From CAVHXA01 sp963639765 (GTDB lineage: Bacteria > Bacillota > Clostridia > Oscillospirales > Oscillospiraceae), in the NCBI GenBank assembly GCA_963639765.1, contig CAVHXA010000005.1:54580-118579 (forward strand): a DNA stretch of 64,000 bases, read 5' to 3'. Positions within the stretch are counted from its first letter, which is position 1; every line of letters begins with the position of its first letter. The notes under the pieces are model-generated. The model was not told where the DNA came from and searched no databases. It was given only the letters and a program-made list of their open reading frames with translations. This document shows positions 26,699-36,122 of the stretch, in pieces. The translations under genes and the position numbers were made by a program.

Positions 26699-29600
26699 AT
26701 GATGAGCAATATTTCACTGATGGATCTGTTTCCAAATTTCCAGCCGGAAGCTGCATTGCTGGACTCACTGAAAAGAACAAAGATACTTGGCGCTCAGGTC
26801 AGAAAAAAACACAGATCAATTCGCTTTCAGGCTGCATTTTCAGATTATTTGAGCTTTCAACAGATAAAACAGCTCCAACAGGAGCTTTCTGAGGCGTGTC
26901 GGGCTGAAACAGTAGAAATACTTCCAAGATTTTCTCCGGATCAGATTTATAAACTTGAACCGAACGATCTGACTGATATGCTGCTGGAGGTATGTACTTC
27001 TGCCAGGGCTACAATCAGTGGTTGCACATGGACACTGAGCGACAACAATATTTGTCTTTTTCTGAAGCATCCGGAAAGACAGGACCTTTTGCCTTATCTT
27101 CAACAGGTTGAGCAACGTTTGCAGACGTGTTTTGGGGTAGATATGAAGATGTCCGTTCACAAGGGAGATACGCTTACAGACCGTGAGCTGTTTGAGAAGA
27201 CACGCAGCATTCGTCGCCAAACCGTCGAAGCAATAGTGCCTGATCAGACTACGTCTGTCGCTTCGAGCAAAACAGAACAGCAGTTCGGTTCTGATATGAT
27301 CTATGGAAAATCCTTTAAGGATGCTGCCGTGCCGATAAAGGATCTGACACTTGACTCGGGACGTGTGTGCATTGAAGGAGAGGTGGTGTCCCTCAGTCAC
27401 AAGGAGCTTTCCAAACGTGATGCCTGGGTGATTAACTTTGACATGACGGACTTCACCGATACTGTTCGCGTAAATGGATTTTTAGAAAGTCAGAAGGCAA
27501 AACCGATTATTGAGAAAGTACAGCCCGGTATGTGGCTTCGCGTTCTTGGCAAAATGAGCTTTAACAAATATGAGAACGAAAATGTTCTGCAGCCGCTCGC
27601 AATTATGATCGGTCATCGTCAGCAGCGCCAGGATACTGCGGCAGAAAAGCGCGTTGAGCTTCATTTACACACAAAGATGTCCGCGATGGATGCTTTGACT
27701 GATACAGCCGAGGCTGTTCGACAGGCGTCTGCCTGGGGGCACCGAGCTATAGCAATAACCGATCACGGAGTTGTTCAGTCGTTTCCTGATGCAATGAAGG
27801 CAGGGAAAAAATATGGAGTGAAAATCATTTACGGCTGCGAAGCGTACTTTGTCAATGATGTTGATGACCGTATCGCGGTGCATGGGGATGCAAATGCAGA
27901 TTTTTCTGATGAATATATAGCTTTTGATCTGGAAACAACCGGCCTCAGCAATCGAACGGATGAAATCATCGAATTTGGAGCCATAGTAATACGTAATGGT
28001 CAACCAGCCGAGCGCTTTGAATCCTTTGTTAACCCTGGTAAAAAGCTTAGTAAGAAGATTGTGGATTTGACAGGCATTACCGATGCAATGCTGCAGAACG
28101 CACCTTCAATTGAGGATGTATTGCCTAAATTTCTGGAATTCTGCGGCAGTCGTCCGCTAAGTGCACATAACGCAGATTTTGATGTAGGCTTTTTGCAGGC
28201 TGCGTGCAAACGTTTAGACATTACATATAACCCAACCTATATCGACACGTTGATTCTGGCTCAAAATCTTTTGCCCGAGCTGAAAAAGCATAAGCTTGAT
28301 ATTGTGGCTGAAGCATTGAAGCTCCCAGAGTTTCAGCATCATCGGGCCAGCGACGATGCGTTAACAGTGGCCTATATGTTGCCAAGATTTTTCTCCATGC
28401 TTCTAGAACAGGGAGTCGAAAATCTCTGGCAGATCAATTCCAAAATGGCAGAGCTTCGTTCCGGTATGAAAATCACGGATCGACAAGCGCGGCATATGAT
28501 CCTGCTTGTAAAAAATAAGACTGGTTTGAAAAACCTGTATCGATTGGTTTCATATGCACATCTTCGTTATTACAAGCGTGTGCCGCGGATTCCAAAGTCT
28601 GAGCTTATTCATTGCCGAGAAGGCCTCATTGTAGGGTCTGCCTGCGAGAGTGGGGAATTGTTTCAGGCAATTCTGGCAGGAAAGGATAACCGCGAACTCA
28701 AACGAATAGCCTCGTTTTATGATTTTCTCGAAATTCAGCCGCTTTGCAACAATCAGTTTTTGATCGACGAAGGAACGGTAGAAGATCAGGAACAGCTCCG
28801 CGAATTTAACAGGACTGTGGTTTCTCTGGCCAGAGAACTGAATAAACCGGTGGTTGCTACCGGAGACGTTCATTTTTTGAGACCGGAAGACGAAGTTTAT
28901 CGCCGCATACTCCTTGCAGCCAAAGGCTTTAAAGACGCTGACCGTGCATTGCCGTTATACTTTAAAACAACAGATGAGATGCTGGATGAATTTTCCTACC
29001 TGGGCAGCGATACAGCTTATGATGCGGTTGTGCGATACCCAAATCTGATTGCTGATCTGTGTGACGAAATTCGCCCTGTCCCCACTGGCCTGTATGCACC
29101 GAAGATCGAAAACTCCGTACAACAGCTCAAGGATCTGGTTTATGGGCGACTTCACGAGTTATACGGAGACAGCCCTCCGGATCTGATTACAGATCGGGTA
29201 GAAACCGAACTGGGTGATATAATCAATTGTGAATATGATGTCATTTACATGATTGCACAGAAGCTGGTAGCAAAATCCAATCAAGACGGTTATTTGGTTG
29301 GATCCAGAGGATCGGTGGGCTCCTCTATTGTAGCGTATCTTTCCGGAATTACTGAAGTGAATTCGTTCCCGCCTCATTATCGCTGTCCAAAATGTAAATA
29401 TACCACTTTTGATACACCGTCTGATGTGGCATGCGGAGCAGATCTTCCGGATGCAGTTTGTCCAAAATGCGGCACAAAATTTGCAAAAGAGGGCTTTAAT
29501 ATTCCTTTCCAGACATTTCTTGGATTTGGAGGCGACAAGGTTCCGGATATTGATTTGAATTTTTCCGGTGAATATCAGGCCAGAGCGCACGCATATACGG

Positions 29601-30970
29601 TTGAGCTTTTTGGAAAGGATCACGTTTTCAGAGCGGGAACAATTGGTACTGTTGCATCAAAAACTGCATACGGATATGTTAAAAAATATCTTGCTGAACG
29701 TGGGAAGACCGTAGGCCGTGCTGAGGAAAACCGACTGACAGAAGGCTGCGTCGGTGTAAAAAGAACTACCGGACAGCATCCGGGAGGTCTGGTCGTTGTA
29801 CCGGCGGACAAAGATATTTATGATTTCTGTCCGGTTCAGCATCCGGCTGATGATACACAGTCAGACTGGATCACGACGCACTTCGAATACCACGCTATGG
29901 AGGAAAATTTGCTAAAGCTGGATATGCTTGGCCACGACGATCCTACAATGGTAAAAATGCTCGAAGACTTAACAGGAATCAGCGTGAAGGATCTGCCCAT
30001 GGATGATCCGGAAACAATGTCTATTTTTACAGATTCCAAAATACTTGGCTATGAAAATGATTCTGTTCTTGGGCCAACCGGAGCAACGGCTCTGCCGGAA
30101 TTCGGAACTTCCTTTACACGTGGTATGCTGGTAGATACACAGCCGACCAAATTTGACACACTGATTCGAATTTCAGGGTTTTCGCACGGAACGGATGTCT
30201 GGTTGGGAAACGCAAAGGAGCTGATTCTGAGCGGTACGGCTACAACAAGGGAGGTTATTGGCTGCCGTGACGATATCATGCTGTATCTTATCCGCTGCGG
30301 AATGCCGGAGAAGCGTTCGTTCAAGATTATGGAAGCTGTTCGAAAGGGGAAAGGACTGCCTGATGGGGCCGAAGAAGAAATGCTTGAGCATGGGGTTCCG
30401 AAATGGTATATAGAATCCTGCAAAAAGATTAAATATCTCTTTCCAAAGGCACATGCAGTTGCATATGTTATGATGGCCTTTCGAATCGCCTGGTTTAAAG
30501 TACATCGTCCGCTCGCGTTTTATGCAGCCTATTTTTCTATTCGCGCTGTGGCCTTTGACGCTCTTGTAATGACAGCCGGGAAACAGAGCGTTCTAAATAA
30601 GATGAAAGAAATAAACGAAAAGGAAGACGCCACCCAAAACGAAAAGGACATGGTAGTAACCCTTGAGGTGTGCTATGAGTTTTATTTGCGTGGATTTACA
30701 TTTTCTCCAATGAATCTGTTTAAATCGGATGCAACGCGTTTTCTGATTGATGGGAATACGCTCATTCCGCCCTTTGTTTCTGTCGCCGGCCTTGGTGAAA
30801 CTGCAGCAAGAAGTATTGTTGAAACCAGAAAAGGCCGCAGCTTTACCTCTGTTGACGAATTTGCCTCTGCTTGTCCCAAAATCACAAAGGCGCACATTGA
30901 GGGACTGAAGCTAGCCGGTGTATTTGGTAATCTGCCGGAAACAAGCCAGATTTCATTATTTGAACCATAG
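26699..30970 (+). CDS. polC: DNA polymerase III alpha subunit, PolC type
   Basis: Replicative polymerase of Firmicutes. 1423 residues. N-terminal region, OB domain around 220-310, PHP domain from about 318 (LHLHTKMSAMDAL), and inserted DEDDh 3'-5' exonuclease from about 405 (AFDLETTG, HRASDDALTVA). A zinc module (CPKCKY..CPKCGTKF, about 895-930) is followed by the palm with PDIDLNFSGEYQ (about 948), then fingers and C-terminal helix-hairpin motifs. Full length with no frameshift. Tandem ATGs at 26699 and 26702; a GAGAGG site precedes. Confidence 0.97.
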   Translation: MMSNISLMDLFPNFQPEAALLDSLKRTKILGAQVRKKHRSIRFQAAFSDYLSFQQIKQLQQELSEACRAETVEILPRFSPDQIYKLEPNDLTDMLLEVCTSARATISGCTWTLSDNNICLFLKHPERQDLLPYLQQVEQRLQTCFGVDMKMSVHKGDTLTDRELFEKTRSIRRQTVEAIVPDQTTSVASSKTEQQFGSDMIYGKSFKDAAVPIKDLTLDSGRVCIEGEVVSLSHKELSKRDAWVINFDMTDFTDTVRVNGFLESQKAKPIIEKVQPGMWLRVLGKMSFNKYENENVLQPLAIMIGHRQQRQDTAAEKRVELHLHTKMSAMDALTDTAEAVRQASAWGHRAIAITDHGVVQSFPDAMKAGKKYGVKIIYGCEAYFVNDVDDRIAVHGDANADFSDEYIAFDLETTGLSNRTDEIIEFGAIVIRNGQPAERFESFVNPGKKLSKKIVDLTGITDAMLQNAPSIEDVLPKFLEFCGSRPLSAHNADFDVGFLQAACKRLDITYNPTYIDTLILAQNLLPELKKHKLDIVAEALKLPEFQHHRASDDALTVAYMLPRFFSMLLEQGVENLWQINSKMAELRSGMKITDRQARHMILLVKNKTGLKNLYRLVSYAHLRYYKRVPRIPKSELIHCREGLIVGSACESGELFQAILAGKDNRELKRIASFYDFLEIQPLCNNQFLIDEGTVEDQEQLREFNRTVVSLARELNKPVVATGDVHFLRPEDEVYRRILLAAKGFKDADRALPLYFKTTDEMLDEFSYLGSDTAYDAVVRYPNLIADLCDEIRPVPTGLYAPKIENSVQQLKDLVYGRLHELYGDSPPDLITDRVETELGDIINCEYDVIYMIAQKLVAKSNQDGYLVGSRGSVGSSIVAYLSGITEVNSFPPHYRCPKCKYTTFDTPSDVACGADLPDAVCPKCGTKFAKEGFNIPFQTFLGFGGDKVPDIDLNFSGEYQARAHAYTVELFGKDHVFRAGTIGTVASKTAYGYVKKYLAERGKTVGRAEENRLTEGCVGVKRTTGQHPGGLVVVPADKDIYDFCPVQHPADDTQSDWITTHFEYHAMEENLLKLDMLGHDDPTMVKMLEDLTGISVKDLPMDDPETMSIFTDSKILGYENDSVLGPTGATALPEFGTSFTRGMLVDTQPTKFDTLIRISGFSHGTDVWLGNAKELILSGTATTREVIGCRDDIMLYLIRCGMPEKRSFKIMEAVRKGKGLPDGAEEEMLEHGVPKWYIESCKKIKYLFPKAHAVAYVMMAFRIAWFKVHRPLAFYAAYFSIRAVAFDALVMTAGKQSVLNKMKEINEKEDATQNEKDMVVTLEVCYEFYLRGFTFSPMNLFKSDATRFLIDGNTLIPPFVSVAGLGETAARSIVETRKGRSFTSVDEFASACPKITKAHIEGLKLAGVFGNLPETSQISLFEP

Positions 30971-31129
30971 GCTGTTGCAGAGACGATGATTGACTTTCTT
31001 GTTTTGTCATGTTACCGTGTGAGCGTTGTGTATGACACACAGTATCAGGATTCAACTTACAAATAATTAATTCATATGACCTGGATAGCCACCAAAACAT
31101 TTGGACATCCAGGCCGAAGGAGCAGAAAT

Positions 31130-32401
31130 ATGATTACCAAATTCATTCATGCAGACGGGCAGGCCGAAAATGCCGTTATCCGGAAAATTCACAATCGGCG
31201 GACAATTTTGCAATTGCAGGAAGATGCTTTTCAAATTGTACGCGATGTACAGAATGAAGGATACGAGGCTGTAGAAAAATATTCATTGCAGTTCGACCAT
31301 GCTGAACCGCGAGAGATGGAACCACAGGAACTTGAAGATGCAGCAGACCGATTGGACACCTCACTAATGCATGCATTAGAGCGTGCTTCAAAAAACATCT
31401 ATGAATATTATACGGGTAAACAGGATAAGGATCGAACCATGAAATGCCCTGTTCCAGGCGGAAATGTCGGTCAAAAGGTAAGAGGCATGCATCGGATAGC
31501 AATTTATGTACCAAGCAGCGACGAGGGCTGCGTTACTACAGTTCTTCTGAATGCAATTCCTGCTCGAATTGCCGGCGTAGATGAAATTATTCTGATTACG
31601 CCGCCGGCAGAAAAAATAAGCGACAACGTGCTGGCTGCTGCATGGGCAGCAGACATAGATCGGGTCATTCTGTTGGGCGGCGCTCAGGCTGTTGCAGCAT
31701 TGACTTTTGGCGCCGGATTTATTCCTAGAGTCGACAAAATTGTCGGCTGCCCGGACGCAATGGCCCGCACAGCCGGTATCATAGTCAATGATTTCATAGA
31801 TGTTTCTTTTACAGATGAAAACCAGGAGCTTTGCGTAGTTGCTGACGAGACAGCCAATCCCGTATGGGTGGCAGCGGATATGCTCAGCCAGGCAGAACGC
31901 ACTGTACAGTCTGCCGCGGTTTTGTTCACAAACAGTGAAGATTTGGCAAATTCCGTTATGCAGGAACTCGACCATCAAAGTGCTGCCCTGCGCCGCAGAG
32001 CAATTATGCAGCAGAGTCTGGCTGATTATGGCGCAGTTGTGGTATGCGATGACATATATGCATGTATTCGTCTGGCTAATGATCTAGCACCAGCTCATCT
32101 TGAACTTTTTACAGCAGCGCCGCTGGCCTTGCTGGATGATGTTCAGACTGCCGGCTGCATCAGCCTGGGAGCCAATTCTCCGGAAATACTTGGACGCTTT
32201 GCTGCCGGAGCTGGATCAATAAGATTGGCTTCTGGTGCCGCTAGGTTTGCCTCCCCAACTGATGTTTCGGATTTTCAGAAGCATACCACACTGATTAAGT
32301 TCAGTGATGAGGCTTTGGAAACACTCAGTCAGGACATGATTACACTTTCAAGAAGCGAAGCTCTTACTGCAAATGCCAATGTAATAAAGGTCCGTTTGTA
32401 A
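31130..32401 (+). CDS. HisD homologue lacking catalytic and zinc residues
   Basis: 423 residues from ATG 31130 (AAGGAG at 31117-31122), HisD length and overall fold. Compared with E. coli HisD: zinc ligand His262 is Arg257 (SQAERT), His419 is Asn415 (LTANAN), and catalytic Glu326 is Ala322 (LAPAHLEL). Gln259, Asp360 and His327 are kept. The GPSE and NHVLPT motifs are also lost. It is therefore unlikely to oxidise histidinol. No other his genes are near. It stands between polC and a convergent methyltransferase gene, separated from the latter by repeat copy B. The actual function is unknown. Confidence 0.8.
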   Translation: MITKFIHADGQAENAVIRKIHNRRTILQLQEDAFQIVRDVQNEGYEAVEKYSLQFDHAEPREMEPQELEDAADRLDTSLMHALERASKNIYEYYTGKQDKDRTMKCPVPGGNVGQKVRGMHRIAIYVPSSDEGCVTTVLLNAIPARIAGVDEIILITPPAEKISDNVLAAAWAADIDRVILLGGAQAVAALTFGAGFIPRVDKIVGCPDAMARTAGIIVNDFIDVSFTDENQELCVVADETANPVWVAADMLSQAERTVQSAAVLFTNSEDLANSVMQELDHQSAALRRRAIMQQSLADYGAVVVCDDIYACIRLANDLAPAHLELFTAAPLALLDDVQTAGCISLGANSPEILGRFAAGAGSIRLASGAARFASPTDVSDFQKHTTLIKFSDEALETLSQDMITLSRSEALTANANVIKVRL

Positions 32402-32411
32402 AATATCTTAC

Positions 32412-32476
32412 GGCAACACCGCATAATGAGGCAAGTGCACCCGACGAAGGATGCTAACGAATTGTGCGGCGTTGCC
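32412..32476. repeat. Short inverted-repeat element, copy B; possible bidirectional terminator
   Basis: 65 bp with ends GGCAACACCGCATAAT and ATTGTGCGGCGTTGCC (14 of 16 bases complementary). Looks like an internally deleted member of the family at 14972, 34324 and 51055. It lies between the convergent hisD-like and methyltransferase genes, so it may also act as a terminator. Confidence 0.75.
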
Positions 32477-32565
32477 TTACATAAACAACGTTCTTTTAGA
32501 CGCTGGATATGCGGATGGTTTGATATCATCAGTCATTATTATCGGTTCTAGCGTCTGTCGCTTTG

Positions 32566-34290
32566 TCAACTCTGCATCGAACGTAGTATTTCAACAGCGC
32601 TGCGAGCCGCTTCTGCTGCATCAACCGTATACACGTCTGCACCGATTTCGTCACAAAAATCCTGTGTGATCGGTGCACCTCCGACCATGATTTTTATATT
32701 TTCATGTAGGCCGCGCGCCTCTACCAGAGCAACAATTTTACGCATTTCCTGCATCGTGGTGGTAAGAAGGGATGAACATGCGATGATGCTGCAATTGTTG
32801 TCCACGGCTGTGTCCACAAAGGTCTCTGCGGAAACATCCACGCCAAGATCAATTACTTCAATACCGTAGCCTTCCATCATGATTTTTACAAGGGTTTTTC
32901 CAATATCATGCATGTCTCCTTTTACTGTTCCAAGGCATATTCTGCCGATGCTTTTTTGACTGTTCCTGCTCATTAGCGGCTTGAGCATATCCAGTGCAGC
33001 TACCATACATTTGGCAGAAATCAACATTTCCGGAACAAAAACACGGTTAGCCGAAAAATCCTTTCCGAGTTCATTCATGCCGGGAATCAACCCTTGAGAA
33101 AGAATATCATTTGGCAGGTAACCTTCTTCCAGAGCCTGTGAGCAAAAAGAAAGCAGCCTGCTGCGCTGGCCTCTCTGCACAGCGAAAGAGATATTCTGCA
33201 TCAGGTCAGATGGATATTCAGGCTGATCATAAGAGTCATTGCTGCAGTAGGAAAAATCGGGTATTATGCGTGTTGGAATTGGCGGAAGAACTGGAACTGG
33301 AACGTGCAGTTTTGCGTTGTATTCATCAATAGCCTGGTCAAGATAGATGTTTACATGTGGATATATGGTTCCGGGAATGCCATATGTGATACACGGGATA
33401 AAATGTCCGGCAGGGCAGCAGTATTGCAGTGTTCGATGCGCATAGGCCAATATTTCATCCGGCTGTGCATCTGCACGATCAATATCCGCTCCGAATCCGC
33501 CCATAAGGGTAAGCTTTCCGTTCAGGTGCCGCTCCAGAGCGGGAATATCATTTTCCGGAAGCACTCCCTGCCAGACCTGTATTCCGATTTCAACCATATC
33601 GTCAATAATAGGTACTAGATAGGAATCTGCGTGATGAATTGTAATTACACCGCGCGAACGGATATATCCATAAAAACGGCGGTAAGGCTCCTTGAAAAAC
33701 TCACGCCACATATCGGCTTTCATGAACAGCGAGGTTTTTGTCCCCCAATCATCATGACTTAGAATCGCCTCCGGTTTCATTTTATCGATCAGTCTCCGCG
33801 CATAATCAAGCCGAAAGTCTGTGATTGCGTCTATCAGTTCATGCATTTCCTGCGGGTGCTCGTATAGGTTTGTGAGTGTATTCTCAAAGCCCATCAAAAA
33901 ATGACACTGTTCAAATATGCCCGTCCCCATCAGGGCGGTAAGTAGCTTTCCTTCTGCCTGCGCTTCCTCAGCGTGTCTGCTGCATGCCGACCAGTCGTCA
34001 TTGCAAAGATTCAAATCGGGAATATGTACTGTCTGTTTCCATTTGGTGATATCCGTGCATACCGTTAGGTTGTCATTATGCAGCGGAATTGGTCCTGGTG
34101 CATAGGCGGGAAAGCTGATTGTTGTACCCCATCGGTCAATAGATGTAGTTCCCGGCAGCATACCTTCATGCAAGTAAGCACCAATGGGCTCATCCAGACA
34201 AATATGCAGTGCTTCGTATTGCTTTAACTGCCGTTCCGGTTGCCCATTCGGTTTAATCAGTTCCAGAAATAATTCTTTAGGTGCAGTCAT
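32566..34290 (-). CDS. UroD-type methyltransferase fused to a corrinoid-binding domain (CmuA-like architecture)
   Basis: 574 residues from ATG 34288-34290 (AAGGAGG upstream). Residues about 1-340 are a uroporphyrinogen-decarboxylase-fold methyltransferase as in MtaA, MtbA and CmuA. The usual zinc motif H-x-C is HHAD here (219-222), so the metal site differs. Residues 360-440 are a helical cap. Residues 448-574 are a B12-binding domain with the lower-ligand motif D459-x-His461-x-x-Gly464 (GDMHDIGKTLV), CSSLLTTTM and VGGAPIT. It is divergent from the RACE and homocysteine methyltransferase genes, and probably takes a methyl group from a small donor onto cobalt. Donor unknown. Confidence 0.87.
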   Translation of the reverse strand: MTAPKELFLELIKPNGQPERQLKQYEALHICLDEPIGAYLHEGMLPGTTSIDRWGTTISFPAYAPGPIPLHNDNLTVCTDITKWKQTVHIPDLNLCNDDWSACSRHAEEAQAEGKLLTALMGTGIFEQCHFLMGFENTLTNLYEHPQEMHELIDAITDFRLDYARRLIDKMKPEAILSHDDWGTKTSLFMKADMWREFFKEPYRRFYGYIRSRGVITIHHADSYLVPIIDDMVEIGIQVWQGVLPENDIPALERHLNGKLTLMGGFGADIDRADAQPDEILAYAHRTLQYCCPAGHFIPCITYGIPGTIYPHVNIYLDQAIDEYNAKLHVPVPVLPPIPTRIIPDFSYCSNDSYDQPEYPSDLMQNISFAVQRGQRSRLLSFCSQALEEGYLPNDILSQGLIPGMNELGKDFSANRVFVPEMLISAKCMVAALDMLKPLMSRNSQKSIGRICLGTVKGDMHDIGKTLVKIMMEGYGIEVIDLGVDVSAETFVDTAVDNNCSIIACSSLLTTTMQEMRKIVALVEARGLHENIKIMVGGAPITQDFCDEIGADVYTVDAAEAARSAVEILRSMQS

Positions 34291-34323
34291 TGCGCTGGCC
34301 TCCTTATTGATAGAGGATATTGG

Positions 34324-34484
34324 GGCATCACCGAAACATTCAGCAAGCGAATCTGACGAGGAATTTTGCATCACAAATATGTTACAAAAACGCAGAAATA
34401 CTTTGTGTATTTCAAGTTTTTCGCAACAGATTTGCAGTGGAAAACGACCGACAAAGACCACAGACGTAATTGTGCGGTGCTGCC
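34324..34484. repeat. MITE-like inverted-repeat element, copy C
   Basis: 161 bp. Left end GGCATCACCGAAACATT; right end AATTGTGCGGTGCTGCC, whose complement matches the left end at 13 of 17 bases. Its left 55 bp match copy D at 51055 with identical spacing to GCATCACAAAT; its right part matches copy A. It fills the divergent promoter region of the methyl-transfer cluster. Confidence 0.75.
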
Positions 34485-34527
34485 TTGGAATGCAGTAAAA
34501 TAATTGCTCTGATTATATTGGCAGGTG

Positions 34528-36105
34528 ATGTGTGTGTCAAGTGTCCTTGTTTGTATGGACGATAAAACAGAACTCATTATTTCACAGACAGGGGAGACGT
34601 TGCTTGCAGCCATACGCCGCTATGGATATTCGCTTCCGGCTGCATGCGGTGGAAGAGGAAGGTGCGGAAAGTGCAGAGTTCCTGTCAATGGTGTACCGCA
34701 GCTTTTATGTAAAACAATCCCAAAGGATGGTGATGTGATAACCCTGCCGAACAATTCTAAAGGAGTTGTTCTTACTTCAACTATAGGGCAGCTAAAGCCG
34801 TCTCCCAAAAGAGCGGGTTTTGCAGCTGCGGCAGATCTTGGAACAACCACAATTGTACTGCGTTTACTGGACTGCACTTCGGGCCGAATTGTTTCGGAAA
34901 AGCAAAGCTGGAACCGACAGGCCTCATATGGCTCTGACATAATCAGCCGGATTCAATATACAATTGATTGTCCCAACGGATTGGAGGAATTATCAAAAAT
35001 TATCCGGACTCAAGTCTGGCAGCTTCTTAGTGAAGCACTTGATGAGTCCGGACATACTGCAGGCGAGCTTTCTGAACTTGTTATTGCCGGAAATACCACC
35101 ATGCAGCTTATTTTTGATGGTCAGTCGGTACAGTCTATCGCAAAAGCTCCGTTTCACCCGCAGAATCTGTTCCTCGAAACAACTGGAAAGCCGCTAAACC
35201 AGATACATGTGCGGTTTTTGCCCTGTGTTTCCGGTTATATAGGCGGCGATATTACGGCGGGACTTTTGGCTTTGAACCAACTGCCTGGCAACGGAAAAGG
35301 CGTTCTTTTTCTAGACATCGGAACCAACGGAGAAATGGCTTTGATTGGAAAAGACAAGATCCTCTGCTGTGCAGTGGCCTCTGGACCGGCCTTTGAAGGG
35401 GCTGGTATTTCGTGCGGCATGCCTAGCGTTTCAGGGGCTATAAGCCATGTGCGTTTCGACCGTGGTTTTCTGTTTGACATTATCGGCCATGAACAGCCGC
35501 TTGGACTGTGTGGGTCCGGTCTGCTCGATCTTTCAGCTGTTTTAATAGAGTATGGCGCAGTTAATGAAACAGGCCGACTTCTTCCACCCGACCAGGTACC
35601 AGAGCAAATACGTCGCTTCATATCATGTGATGAAAATGGAAATGGAATTTTCCATCTAACGAAACAAATTTACCTGAACGCTGCGGATATTCGCAGTCTT
35701 CAGCTTGCAAAAGCAGCGGTTGCGGCGGGTATTCATGTGCTGGCGCAACAATGCGGCGCATATTTAGATCAGGTTAATTCTATTGCTGTTGCCGGTGGAT
35801 TTGGAAACTATCTGTCGCCGAAAAGTGCAATAAGCATTGGGATGCTTCCTGCAAATTTCAAAATTGATGCGGTTGGAAATACAGCCTTGACCGGAGCATG
35901 TATGCTGGCTCTTGATTCTTCTAAATGGAAGAGGGTTTCCGATCTGCAAAAATGCTGTCACTATATTGAACTGTCCGGCAGAAAGGATTTTTTCGAGAAG
36001 TTCGCAGAAAGCCTGTCATTCAAACAGTATTCTACCAGAATCAGGCATGGAAACTTCATTGAACATGAATCTGCATCTAGCCAGGAAATATACCTATACA
36101 GTTAA
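34528..36105 (+). CDS. Reductive activator of corrinoid enzymes (RACE/RamA-like, 2Fe-2S + ASKHA ATPase)
   Basis: About 525 residues. The N-terminal ferredoxin-like 2Fe-2S domain has CGGRGRCGKC and a later Cys in LLCK. A long actin-like (ASKHA) ATPase region follows, with DLGTTTIVLRLLD, VIAGNTTM, FLDIGTNGEMAL and AVAGGFGNYL. Such proteins use ATP to re-reduce inactive Co(II) corrinoids to Co(I). It sits between the corrinoid methyltransferase and the homocysteine methyltransferase, which fits that role. Start uncertain: ATG 34528 is used; GTG 34534 is better spaced from GGCAGG. Confidence 0.87.
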   Translation: MCVSSVLVCMDDKTELIISQTGETLLAAIRRYGYSLPAACGGRGRCGKCRVPVNGVPQLLCKTIPKDGDVITLPNNSKGVVLTSTIGQLKPSPKRAGFAAAADLGTTTIVLRLLDCTSGRIVSEKQSWNRQASYGSDIISRIQYTIDCPNGLEELSKIIRTQVWQLLSEALDESGHTAGELSELVIAGNTTMQLIFDGQSVQSIAKAPFHPQNLFLETTGKPLNQIHVRFLPCVSGYIGGDITAGLLALNQLPGNGKGVLFLDIGTNGEMALIGKDKILCCAVASGPAFEGAGISCGMPSVSGAISHVRFDRGFLFDIIGHEQPLGLCGSGLLDLSAVLIEYGAVNETGRLLPPDQVPEQIRRFISCDENGNGIFHLTKQIYLNAADIRSLQLAKAAVAAGIHVLAQQCGAYLDQVNSIAVAGGFGNYLSPKSAISIGMLPANFKIDAVGNTALTGACMLALDSSKWKRVSDLQKCCHYIELSGRKDFFEKFAESLSFKQYSTRIRHGNFIEHESASSQEIYLYS

Positions 36106-36122
36106 ATGAAAGGACTGCCACG

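Noticed and set aside
31130..32401. Functional histidinol dehydrogenase
   Set aside because: Two zinc ligands and the catalytic Glu are replaced, and no histidine genes are adjacent.
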